The notes under the pieces are model-generated. The model was not told where the DNA came from, ran no database searches, and saw only the letters and a list, made by a program, of their open reading frames with translations. Made by a program: the position numbers and the translations under genes. From CAG-826 sp964546565 (GTDB taxonomy: Bacteria; Bacillota_I; Bacilli_A; RFN20; CAG-826), in contig CAZJKC010000044.1 in NCBI GenBank assembly GCA_964546565.1, positions 1 to 14,197 of the forward strand: a stretch of DNA of 14,197 bases, written 5' to 3'. This document shows, in pieces, positions 5,597 through 12,753 of the stretch. Position 1 is the stretch's first letter, and each line of letters begins with the position of its first letter.

Positions 5597-6974
5597 AAAG
5601 TTTTATAAAATTATGGCTTTAATATTAGGTGTTTTAACTTTTACAAGTTGTACCGCTAATTTCTGCTCTGTGCAAGATCGGGCTCATATTTTGTATCAAT
5701 ATGACCAAGGCTTGTTATATGATGAAACAGGAGAAGCTATTATAAACGAAGGTGTTATTCAATTTAAGAGTGAAGAAATAACGAAACAAATTCAATCTCT
5801 TAGTGAAAAATACGATGTCCCTTCCATTAACTTCTGGAAGGCTATTGATAATAAAGTATTAGCCATGGCCAATGAAAAATATGAAATAGCTTACGGTACA
5901 TCGGGAGAAAAAGATGTTGTGTTAGAAAAGTTTGGTTATTTAAAATTCTTTGGCGAAACTGTTAACAAAAAAGGGAAGACAGTTGATACCTTATGGGCGA
6001 ATTGGGATAAGATGGTCGATGAGATTTATAGTGAATTATCTGTGCAAGATTATCCTAGTAAAGATTTTATAACGCAATATAAGAGTCATATGAATACATA
6101 TGTTTCGAACAAAAGAACATGTATTACACCTGAAAGTGGAAATTATGGTGAAACAGGAAATGAAGTTTATGTAGAAGGTAAATCGTGGGGAGATGCCTTT
6201 GGGAAAGGCTTAATTGAAGGTTTGCTTGTCTATCCAGTCGCTTGGCTTTCACACACTTTTGCCAAAGCTTTCATCAATATTGGTGTTGGCAATGGTTGGT
6301 CGCAATTGTTAGCTATCTTATTTGTGACAATTATCGTGCGTGGATTATTGATGCTAGTGACATTTAAATCGACGATGGATCAACAAAAAATGACGGCGTT
6401 ACAACCGGAATTAGCGAAAATTCAACAAAAGTATCCTAACGCTAATACGAATCAACATGAAAAGCAAATGCTTGCGCAAGCGCAGATGGCGTTATATCAA
6501 AAGCATAAGATTAATCCTCTTTCGCAATTATTAGTGCTTATCATTCAATTCCCTGTATTTATTGCTGTATGGGGTGCCTTAAGTGGCTCATCAATTTTAA
6601 CTTCAGGTGATATTTTAGGAATGAATTTAGGTTCATCTATTGGTACAGTTATGATGAAGTTTGACTTTACTAGCGGATGGTGGACAGCAGTTGTGCTCTT
6701 TATCTTAATGTCAGCAACACAAATTGTTGCTAGTAAATTACCACAATGGATTCAAGCTAAAAATGTTAAAAAAGTAAGTAAAATGGGCAGCAATCCGGCG
6801 GTTGATTCTCAAAATAAACAAATGAAAATCATGAGCACTGTAATGCTTGTTATGATTATTGTTATGGGCTTCTCATTGCCATCAGGAATGGGATTATATT
6901 GGTTGTTTGGAGCAATTATGTCTATTGCCCAAACACTGATTACACAAACTATTATGAAAAGGAAGAAAAAATAA
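5580..6974 (+). CDS. yidC: Membrane protein insertase YidC, lipoprotein form with a large outer domain
   Basis: A 464-residue YidC/Oxa1 family insertase that inserts and folds membrane proteins, with or without the Sec channel. The start at 5580 has AGGAGG (5567-5572) 7 bases upstream. A signal peptide ends near TFTSC with Cys24 as the probable lipid site; the -3 residue is Phe, so the lipobox is imperfect. Residues about 30-205 form a hydrophilic outer region, much longer than in Bacillus SpoIIIJ-type proteins (about 260 residues in total). Membrane segments are at about 213-233, 241-262, 313-333, 365-385, 416-432 and 436-457. Arg254 in the segment FVTIIVRGLLM is the conserved groove arginine. 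The charged loop 263-312 is the cytoplasmic hairpin, and the tail KRKKK is basic. jag follows without a gap. Confidence 0.95.
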   Translation: MKMKHKKFYKIMALILGVLTFTSCTANFCSVQDRAHILYQYDQGLLYDETGEAIINEGVIQFKSEEITKQIQSLSEKYDVPSINFWKAIDNKVLAMANEKYEIAYGTSGEKDVVLEKFGYLKFFGETVNKKGKTVDTLWANWDKMVDEIYSELSVQDYPSKDFITQYKSHMNTYVSNKRTCITPESGNYGETGNEVYVEGKSWGDAFGKGLIEGLLVYPVAWLSHTFAKAFINIGVGNGWSQLLAILFVTIIVRGLLMLVTFKSTMDQQKMTALQPELAKIQQKYPNANTNQHEKQMLAQAQMALYQKHKINPLSQLLVLIIQFPVFIAVWGALSGSSILTSGDILGMNLGSSIGTVMMKFDFTSGWWTAVVLFILMSATQIVASKLPQWIQAKNVKKVSKMGSNPAVDSQNKQMKIMSTVMLVMIIVMGFSLPSGMGLYWLFGAIMSIAQTLITQTIMKRKKK

Positions 6975-7574
6975 ATGAAAAAATATGTAGCAAAGACTGT
7001 TGAAGAAGCCATTCAATTAGCAATTCAAGAGACTGGAGAAACAGAAGAAACGTTAATGTATCGTGTTGTAAGTGAAAAGAAAACATTGTTTTCACGGAAG
7101 GCCGAAATTGAAGTTAGCGATTTATCAGATGTAGTGGAATTTGTTGAATCGTATTTAGTAAAAGTTATTTCCGAATTTGGAATTATAGTTACAGTAAAAA
7201 CAAAAATTGATGATGGTGTGATACGTGTCAATATTGATTCGGATCATAATTCTATTTTAATTGGTAAGAACGGACGTACTCTCCAAGCATTTAATGAATT
7301 AACAAAATTAGCTGTTTCATCAAAATATAAACGTAAATTCCGTGTTTTGTTAGATATTAACGATTATAAAGACGGAAAGTATAGTAAAGTGGTATCGATG
7401 GCGCGACATATGGCGCGTGAAGTTCAAAAATCACACGATACCATGACCATGGATTTTATGCCGGCTGATGAGCGACGCATGATACACAATGCTTTAAGTG
7501 GCATGCCCCATATTAAAACGGAGAGTGTGGGCGAAGGAAAGCATCGTCAAATAACAATTATCTATGTTGAATAA
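6975..7574 (+). CDS. jag: RNA-binding protein KhpB (Jag/EloR)
   Basis: A 199-residue protein with the three-part Jag layout: N-terminal Jag domain (about 1-50, with KKTLF at 35-39), a KH domain (about 58-130) with the RNA-binding loop IGKNG at 96-100, and a C-terminal R3H domain (about 138-199) with the Arg-x3-His motif (Arg167, His171). In Firmicutes this protein binds RNA together with KhpA and influences cell elongation and division. The ATG begins on the base after the yidC stop. A GGAAG in the end of yidC serves as a weak SD. The rpmH-rnpA-yidC-jag order is the conserved one. A terminator follows at 7573. Confidence 0.95.
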   Translation: MKKYVAKTVEEAIQLAIQETGETEETLMYRVVSEKKTLFSRKAEIEVSDLSDVVEFVESYLVKVISEFGIIVTVKTKIDDGVIRVNIDSDHNSILIGKNGRTLQAFNELTKLAVSSKYKRKFRVLLDINDYKDGKYSKVVSMARHMAREVQKSHDTMTMDFMPADERRMIHNALSGMPHIKTESVGEGKHRQITIIYVE

Positions 7575-7596
7575 AGAGTCTTTATGACTCTTTTTT
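7573..7596 (+). terminator. Terminator after jag
   Basis: A perfect 8-bp stem, AAAGAGTC (7573-7580) and GACTCTTT (7586-7593), with a 5-base loop and six T (7591-7596). It begins on the stop codon of jag. Confidence 0.85.
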
Positions 7597-7604
7597 GATA
7601 TAAT
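7596..7604 (+). promoter_or_regulatory. Extended -10 promoter for the mnmE gene run
   Basis: TGATATAAT: a perfect TATAAT (7599-7604) with an extended -10 TG. It starts on the last T of the jag terminator. No -35 box is visible at the right distance, where the hairpin lies. The start is expected near 7611, which leaves a leader of about 12 bases that consists mainly of the SD (AAGGTGAG, 7612-7619). Confidence 0.7.
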
Positions 7605-7622
7605 GAGTATGAAGGTGAGAAT

Positions 7623-8954
7623 ATGTTTGAATCAATTATTGCGTTAGCGACACCTCCTATGAAATCGGCCCTTGCCGTGATTCGTTTATCGGGTGATAAT
7701 GCTTTGACAATTATGGAGGAATGTTTTTCAAAACCGCTAGCGAACATTGAAAAAAGATCAATAGTTTATGGGTATATTAAAGATCAAGAGAAAATTGTTG
7801 ATGAAGTTATCTTGAATGTATATCCTGATGAACATTCATATACGGGCGAGCCATTAGTGGAAATTCAATGTCATGGCTCAATGGTTATTGTGCGAGAGAT
7901 TATCGCACTTTTGATTAAACATGGTGCGCGTAATGCAGAAAGAGGCGAGTTCACAGCACGTGCTTTTTATCATGGACGTATGGATTTAGTGCAGGCAGAA
8001 GCTGTTAACGATATTATAAACGCTTCTACAAGCGAAGCTAAAGCGTTAGCGGTCCTATCGTTAAGGGGGCAAACAAGTGCTAAATTAATGCCGGTTAAAA
8101 CGCTTCTTGCGGACCTTCTTTCTTTGATTGAAGTTAATATAGACTATCCTGAATATGAGGATATTGAGCAAATAACGACACAAAAAATAATTGATGAAAC
8201 AAGGGGAATGGTTAGCGTTATCGACTCTTTAATTCAAGATGGAAAGAATGGCAAAATTGTCAAAGATGGCTTAAAAATCGCTATTGTGGGGAAACCGAAT
8301 GTTGGGAAATCCTCGTTATTAAATGCTCTTATGGAAGAGCAAAAAGCGATTGTTACAGATATTGCAGGGACGACCAGAGATGTTATTGAAGGAGATATCT
8401 TCTTTAATGGGTTAACTCTTCATCTTTTTGATACGGCCGGTATTCATGATTCTCAAGATGCGGTAGAGACTATTGGTATAAAAAAAGCTCAACAAACAAT
8501 GAAAGACGCCGATCTTGTTATTTTGTTAATTGATGGTTCGAATCCTGAAACACAAGAAGACTTAGAATTAAGAAAAGAAGTTGCCAAATATAAACATCTC
8601 GTTGTATACAATAAAAAAGATTTATTCTCCTTAACGAGAAAAGATGAAGAAATATGTATTTCTGCACAACTAGGCGATATTCACCAATTAAAAAAAGCTT
8701 TAAAAGAAATAATATCGATTGATGAAAAAGTATATCAAACACCAAGTTTTACAAATGAACGGCAATTAGGGCTATTAGAAAAAGCACGATTATCGCTTTT
8801 AAAAGCTCAAGAAGAATGTCGCCAAGGATTAACCTTGGATTTGATTTCTGTTCATATACAAGAAGCTTATCAGAATTTATTATGTATTAGCGGAGAAGCC
8901 AAAGGAAATGATTTTACTGAAGAAATTTTTTCGCGCTTCTGTGTGGGGAAATAG
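7623..8954 (+). CDS. mnmE: tRNA modification GTPase MnmE
   Basis: A 443-residue protein with the complete MnmE plan: N-terminal tetrahydrofolate-binding domain (about 1-120), helical domain with an inserted G domain (about 215-375), and the C-terminal FCVGK motif (439-443) whose Cys440 is the conserved catalytic residue. G-domain motifs are GKPNVGKS (223-230), GTTRD (249-253), DTAG (270-273) and NKKD (330-333). With MnmG it makes the 5-aminomethyl or carboxymethylaminomethyl group on wobble uridine of certain tRNAs. The ATG has AAGGTGAG just upstream. The usual neighbour mnmG does not follow: tatD starts 1 base after the stop. The N-terminal loop reads TPPMKSA where TPPG is common. Confidence 0.97.
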   Translation: MFESIIALATPPMKSALAVIRLSGDNALTIMEECFSKPLANIEKRSIVYGYIKDQEKIVDEVILNVYPDEHSYTGEPLVEIQCHGSMVIVREIIALLIKHGARNAERGEFTARAFYHGRMDLVQAEAVNDIINASTSEAKALAVLSLRGQTSAKLMPVKTLLADLLSLIEVNIDYPEYEDIEQITTQKIIDETRGMVSVIDSLIQDGKNGKIVKDGLKIAIVGKPNVGKSSLLNALMEEQKAIVTDIAGTTRDVIEGDIFFNGLTLHLFDTAGIHDSQDAVETIGIKKAQQTMKDADLVILLIDGSNPETQEDLELRKEVAKYKHLVVYNKKDLFSLTRKDEEICISAQLGDIHQLKKALKEIISIDEKVYQTPSFTNERQLGLLEKARLSLLKAQEECRQGLTLDLISVHIQEAYQNLLCISGEAKGNDFTEEIFSRFCVGK

Positions 8955-8955
8955 T

Positions 8956-9714
8956 ATGTATATCGATACGCATTGTCATTTAAATAGTGATGAATTAAAA
9001 AATCACATTGAAGAAATACTGACGAAGTGTCAACATAATAACGTTGATACTCTTTTAGTAGTCGGGTGGGACATTGAATCGAGTAAAACCGCTATCGCGC
9101 TAGCTAAGCAATATCCGAATATATTCGCTATTGTGGGAATACATCCTTCCGATGTTGAGCATTCTTCATTACAAGAATTAGAAGAACTTATTGCAAACGA
9201 TAAAGTAGTGGGCATTGGGGAAATAGGGCTCGATTATCATTGGGAAAAAGATGAACAAAAAAGATTACAACAACAAGAATACTTTATTAAGCAAATAGAC
9301 CTTGCTAACAAAGTAAAAAAGCCGATATGTATTCATTCACGAGACGCTATTCAAGATACATATAATATTTTAAAGGAGCATTATCCTAAATATGGGTGTG
9401 TTATGCATTGTTTTAGTGGTTCTCAAGAAATGATGGAATGTTTTTTAAAATTAGGCTGTTATATATCTTTTGGGGGTCCAGTAACATTTAAAAACGCCAA
9501 AGAAAGTAAAGAATGTGCGATGAGAGTCCCTTTAAATAGACTTCTTTTAGAGACAGATTGTCCTTATTTAACACCGCATCCATATCGAGGACAAATTAAT
9601 GATCCTTCTTTTTTACCTTTGATTGGGCAATGTATTGCATCTATTCGTGAAGTTGATGAAGATGTTATTGCGGAAGCGACTACAAATAATGCTAAAAGGA
9701 TTTATCGATTATGA
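8956..9714 (+). CDS. tatD: TatD family metal-dependent hydrolase (DNase)
   Basis: With the ATG at 8956 this is a 252-residue TIM-barrel hydrolase. An upstream in-frame ATG at 8908 lies inside mnmE and is rejected, because the family begins right at MYIDTHCH. Metal ligands are visible: His6 and His8 (HCH), Glu89 (GEIGLDYHW), His127 (IHSRD), His151 (MHCFSG) and Asp201 (ETDCPYLTP). TatD-like proteins cleave DNA, acting as 3'-5' exonuclease or endonuclease, and the Bacillus orthologue (YabD) sits in the same place before rnmV. The SD is poor (GGGGAA), and the start is one base after the mnmE stop, so coupling is likely. The TGA stop overlaps the rnmV start (ATGA). Confidence 0.94.
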   Translation: MYIDTHCHLNSDELKNHIEEILTKCQHNNVDTLLVVGWDIESSKTAIALAKQYPNIFAIVGIHPSDVEHSSLQELEELIANDKVVGIGEIGLDYHWEKDEQKRLQQQEYFIKQIDLANKVKKPICIHSRDAIQDTYNILKEHYPKYGCVMHCFSGSQEMMECFLKLGCYISFGGPVTFKNAKESKECAMRVPLNRLLLETDCPYLTPHPYRGQINDPSFLPLIGQCIASIREVDEDVIAEATTNNAKRIYRL

Positions 9715-10265
9715 AAAAGAAAGTAGACGCGGTTATTGTTGTGGAAGGACAAAGTGATGTGGCTTTTTTAGAACAATTTATAAGTGCTGATTTTGTTATA
9801 ACTAATGGATCAGAAATATCTTTAGAGACGCTACAATATCTTGAAACTTTAAGCCAAACACGAGATATTATTGTTTTGACAGACCCTGATTATCCGGGAT
9901 TACGAATTCGCTCTATTATTGCTGAGCATATTCCTAATGTAATGCATGCTTATATTCGTAAAGAAGTATCTATTAAGCACCATAAAGTTGGTGTCGCAGA
10001 ATCTACGAAAGAAGAAGTTTTAAATGCGATATCGTTATGTTTAAAAGAAAAAAAGAAAGATAAACCAACGTCTGATTTATTATTAAGTGATTTATATGAT
10101 TTACATTATATGGGATATCAAGAAAGTGCCAAAAAAAGAAAAGCTTTAGCGGATAAATTAAAAATAGGTTATAGTGGGAACGCTAAAAGACTTTTCAAAA
10201 AGTTGCAAAGTTTAGGTATCAGTAAAAATGATTTACGAAAGATGGGTGAAGAGTATGATTGCTAG
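9711..10265 (+). CDS. rnmV: Ribonuclease M5
   Basis: A 184-residue Toprim-domain nuclease that performs the final maturation of 5S rRNA in low-GC Gram-positives. Toprim residues are Glu12 (VVEGQSD) and the Asp58-Asp60 pair (TDPDYPGLRIR); the VGVAES segment (93-98) is also typical. The C-terminal part (about 110-184) is the basic RNA-binding domain. It overlaps the tatD stop by 4 bases (ATGA) and the rsmA start by 11 bases. The tatD-rnmV-rsmA order is the same as in Bacillus. Its substrate, a 5S rRNA gene, is not in this window. Confidence 0.95.
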   Translation: MKKKVDAVIVVEGQSDVAFLEQFISADFVITNGSEISLETLQYLETLSQTRDIIVLTDPDYPGLRIRSIIAEHIPNVMHAYIRKEVSIKHHKVGVAESTKEEVLNAISLCLKEKKKDKPTSDLLLSDLYDLHYMGYQESAKKRKALADKLKIGYSGNAKRLFKKLQSLGISKNDLRKMGEEYDC

Positions 10266-11067
10266 TCGTGAATATGTGTTAAATAAAATTAATAATCATA
10301 ATTTACATCCGGTGAAACGCTTTGGTCAAAACTTTCTTATCGATGAGACAATAGTTATGACGATTGTTAAAGCATTAGATATTAAAAAAGATGAAACGAT
10401 TATTGAAATCGGACCAGGATTAGGAGCTTTAACAGAACAATTAAACAAATATCAGCAGTCTCTTCATTTATATGAAATAGATCAGCAAATGGTTGATCAT
10501 TTAACACAAGTATTTCAAGAATATCCTTGGATTAAAATACATCAAATGGATTTTTTAAAAGCGATATTACCGACTAGTGATAAATGTGTGGTTATTGGCA
10601 ATTTACCATATTACATAACAACACCGATTATTGAAAAAGTCTTACTAGAAATGAATTTTCGTAATTTTGTATTTATGGTTCAAGAAGAAGTTAAAGAACG
10701 TTTGTTAGCCTATCCTAAAAGTAAAGATTATGGACCTTTATCAATCTTTTTATCGCTTTTTTATCAAGTTGAGAAAGTATGCTTGGTTTCAAAAGAATGC
10801 TTTTATCCGACACCACATGTTAATTCAATAGTTTTTAAAGTTCGTTCCATTAGCCAATTCGAAGATAAAAAGCTTTTTTATCAATTTTTAAAAGCGATGT
10901 TCTTGATGCGACGAAAAACCATTTTAAATAATTTAACTTCTTATCTTCATTCTAAAGAAAGAGCTTCTGATATTCTTAATGAATGTCATATTGATACTAA
11001 ACGTCGCCCGGAAGAATTATTAAAAGAAGAATATGTTGATTTATGGAAGATAATAACAAAAAAATAA
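10255..11067 (+). CDS. rsmA: 16S rRNA dimethyladenosine transferase RsmA (KsgA)
   Basis: Starting at the ATG at 10255 this is a 270-residue protein of the KsgA/Dim1 family, which dimethylates two adjacent adenosines in the 3' end helix of 16S rRNA with S-adenosylmethionine. An in-frame ATG at 10228 would add nine residues (MIYERWVKS) read inside rnmV. The internal start is preferred because the family starts at about IASREYVL and GGGTGAAG lies just upstream. Motifs are KRFGQNFL (21-28), the SAM loop EIGPGLG (51-57), the acidic EID (74-76), NLPYY (116-120) and FYPTPHVNS near the C-terminal half. It overlaps rnmV by 11 bases. Confidence 0.95.
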   Translation: MIASREYVLNKINNHNLHPVKRFGQNFLIDETIVMTIVKALDIKKDETIIEIGPGLGALTEQLNKYQQSLHLYEIDQQMVDHLTQVFQEYPWIKIHQMDFLKAILPTSDKCVVIGNLPYYITTPIIEKVLLEMNFRNFVFMVQEEVKERLLAYPKSKDYGPLSIFLSLFYQVEKVCLVSKECFYPTPHVNSIVFKVRSISQFEDKKLFYQFLKAMFLMRRKTILNNLTSYLHSKERASDILNECHIDTKRRPEELLKEEYVDLWKIITKK

Positions 11068-11070
11068 TAA

Positions 11071-11095
11071 CTTCATATTAATATATGAGGTGATT
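11071..11095 (+). promoter_or_regulatory. Hairpin masking the yabG ribosome binding site
   Basis: CTTCATAT (11071-11078) pairs with ATATGAGG (11083-11090) over 8 bp with one G-T pair and a TAAT loop. The right arm contains the SD core GAGG, followed by TGATT, which also matches the 16S tail. The stem begins 3 bases after the rsmA stop, so a ribosome ending rsmA would cover the left arm and free the SD. Confidence 0.5.
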
Positions 11096-11848
11096 ATTAT
11101 TAATAAAAATGACTTAGTTACTAGAAAATCATATCAGAATGATGTTGTTTTTCGTATTACCGCTATTGAAGGGGATATTGCTTATCTTCAAGGGGCGGTT
11201 ATTCGATTAGTCGCTGATGCGCCTCTTGATGATTTGTTGATAAGTCGTGAAACACCTGTTATCCATTTGCCACCTCTGATTAATCGTAATAACGAACTAC
11301 GTAATCAACTTATTTCGGGGTTGGTATTACATATTGATGGCGATGATGTCTATTTAAAGAAAGCTATCGACGCTTATCGACAATATGGAGTACCAGCAAT
11401 TGGATATCATATAGATGAAAAAGAATTACCAAATAAAATATCTTCTTTATTACATAAGCATCATCCTGATGTCTTAGTGATTACAGGTCATGATGCGTTG
11501 GAAGGAAAAGATAAATTAGATATTAATTCTTATCGGAATTCATTGTTCTTTGTTAATGCGGTCAAAGAAGCTAGAGAATATGAGCCTAATAAAGATTCCT
11601 TAGTTATTATTGCGGGAGCGTGTCAAAGTTATTATGAAGCATTATTAAAAGTTGGCGCTAATTTTGCTAGTTCTCCCACACGCGATAATATTCATTTGTT
11701 AGATCCAGTTATTATTGCTTCGGAAATTGCTCATACTCATGTTAATATATATGTAGCTGTTAAAGAAATTCTCGATCATACTATTTCACATCGTTTGGGT
11801 GGAATAGATACCAAAGGAGTTGCAAGACGCTTTTTCGTAGGAGGTTAA
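11090..11848 (+). CDS. yabG: YabG-type sporulation-associated protease
   Basis: A YabG family cysteine peptidase (MEROPS U57), known in spore formers for processing spore coat and cortex proteins. The longest frame starts with GTG at 11090 (252 residues). The N-terminal small domain reads NDLVTRKSYQNDVVFRI, the family's hallmark start. The conserved core has TGHDAL (132-137, His134), NSYRNSLFFVNAVKEAR (146-162), AGACQS (175-180, Cys178), GANFASSP (189-196) and GGIDTKGVARRFF. Cys178 and His134 are the probable catalytic pair. GTG 11090 is itself part of the GAGGTGATT SD, so the true start may be the in-frame ATT at 11099, giving 249 residues. veg and an ssp gene, which usually separate yabG and ispE, are absent. 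Confidence 0.88.
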   Translation: MIIINKNDLVTRKSYQNDVVFRITAIEGDIAYLQGAVIRLVADAPLDDLLISRETPVIHLPPLINRNNELRNQLISGLVLHIDGDDVYLKKAIDAYRQYGVPAIGYHIDEKELPNKISSLLHKHHPDVLVITGHDALEGKDKLDINSYRNSLFFVNAVKEAREYEPNKDSLVIIAGACQSYYEALLKVGANFASSPTRDNIHLLDPVIIASEIAHTHVNIYVAVKEILDHTISHRLGGIDTKGVARRFFVGG

Positions 11849-11854
11849 TCAATT

Positions 11855-12697
11855 ATGAAATGTTACGCAAACGCTAAAATTAATTTGGCCTTAAATGTTT
11901 TAACAAAACGTGATGATGGTTATCATGAATTGGATATGGTCATGGTTCCAATTGATCTATATGATACGATTTATATCGATGTTTTAGATAATGCGGAAGG
12001 TAGTCATGTAGAATTTGATGATTATTCGATTCCTGAAAATAATACTGTTACAAAGGCTATCAAAGTCATGCGTAATCATTTTCATTTTAAAGAGCATTTT
12101 GATATTTATATTAAAAAGAGAATTCCTTCTCAAGCGGGCTTAGGCGGTGGTAGCGCTGATGCTGCGATGGTAATGCAAGCTATTAAAGAATTACTTAATA
12201 TTTCTTGTACACATGAAAAGTTATTGTCTTTGGCTAAAGAAATAGGCGCTGATGTCCCTTTCTTTTTAATTAATAAACCAGCACGTGTGCAGGGAATTGG
12301 TGAAATAGTAACACCTTTTGTGATGAAAGATAAATTACCAATGATATTGATTAAGCCCTTTAAAGGATGTGACACAAAGAAAGTTTATCAGAATTATGAT
12401 GAGCATCCTTGTCTCACTCATTTAGAGATAATGCCTGCTATTACAAAATTAGAAAAAGGTCAATATGATGATATTGAAAAAGAACTTCAAAATGAATTAT
12501 TTGAAGGGGCTAATAAAGAATGTGGTGATATTGGCCGTATTGTTAAACAATTGCATGATGACGGATTCTCATGGGTGGGAATGACAGGGTCTGGATCGAT
12601 GGTGTACGCTATTGAAAAAGATGAGCAAAAACTATTAAAAGCAAAGAAAAAATATCAAAAGAAAGGATATTATGTGGTGTTATCCGCTATTATTTAA
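11855..12697 (+). CDS. ispE: 4-diphosphocytidyl-2-C-methyl-D-erythritol kinase
   Basis: A 280-residue GHMP kinase of the MEP isoprenoid pathway, phosphorylating the 2-hydroxyl of CDP-methylerythritol. Motifs are YANAKINLAL (4-13; Lys9 is the catalytic-site lysine), DDGYHELDM (20-28), the ATP loop PSQAGLGGGSADAA (91-104), GADVPFF with Asp133, and GMTGSGS near the C-terminus. The start at 11855 has AGGAGG (11839-11844, inside the end of yabG) with a 10-base spacer. It shows that this organism makes isoprenoids by the MEP route. No terminator is seen after it; the glmU promoter follows 12 bases downstream. Confidence 0.96.
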   Translation: MKCYANAKINLALNVLTKRDDGYHELDMVMVPIDLYDTIYIDVLDNAEGSHVEFDDYSIPENNTVTKAIKVMRNHFHFKEHFDIYIKKRIPSQAGLGGGSADAAMVMQAIKELLNISCTHEKLLSLAKEIGADVPFFLINKPARVQGIGEIVTPFVMKDKLPMILIKPFKGCDTKKVYQNYDEHPCLTHLEIMPAITKLEKGQYDDIEKELQNELFEGANKECGDIGRIVKQLHDDGFSWVGMTGSGSMVYAIEKDEQKLLKAKKKYQKKGYYVVLSAII

Positions 12698-12709
12698 CAA
12701 AAAATAGTG

Positions 12710-12715
12710 TATAAT
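12710..12715 (+). promoter_or_regulatory. glmU promoter -10 box
   Basis: TATAAT at 12710-12715 with GTG directly before it and no clear -35 box. The start would be near 12722, so transcripts begin at the AACAC repeat and the SD GGAGGA (12738-12743). glmU could also be reached from the upstream gene run, since no terminator intervenes. Confidence 0.5.
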
Positions 12716-12722
12716 TGTTATT

Positions 12723-12737
12723 AACACAACACAACAC
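12723..12737. repeat. Three tandem AACAC units in the glmU leader
   Basis: Three perfect copies of AACAC run directly into the SD. With no G or T they cannot fold, so they make an open, unstructured leader or initial transcribed region. This may simply favour translation. Confidence 0.7.
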
Positions 12738-12753
12738 GGAGGAACAAAATAGT

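Noticed and set aside
8908..8955. Upstream in-frame ATG of tatD
   Set aside because: It lies inside the conserved C-terminus of mnmE, and TatD proteins start at the DTHCH motif segment.
10228..10254. Upstream in-frame ATG of rsmA
   Set aside because: It lies inside rnmV and adds nine residues not typical of the family. The ATG at 10255 fits better.
12715..12753. Upstream in-frame ATG-like start of glmU at 12715
   Set aside because: The frame opens with a TTG inside the predicted -10 box and has no SD. GGAGGA serves the ATG at 12754.
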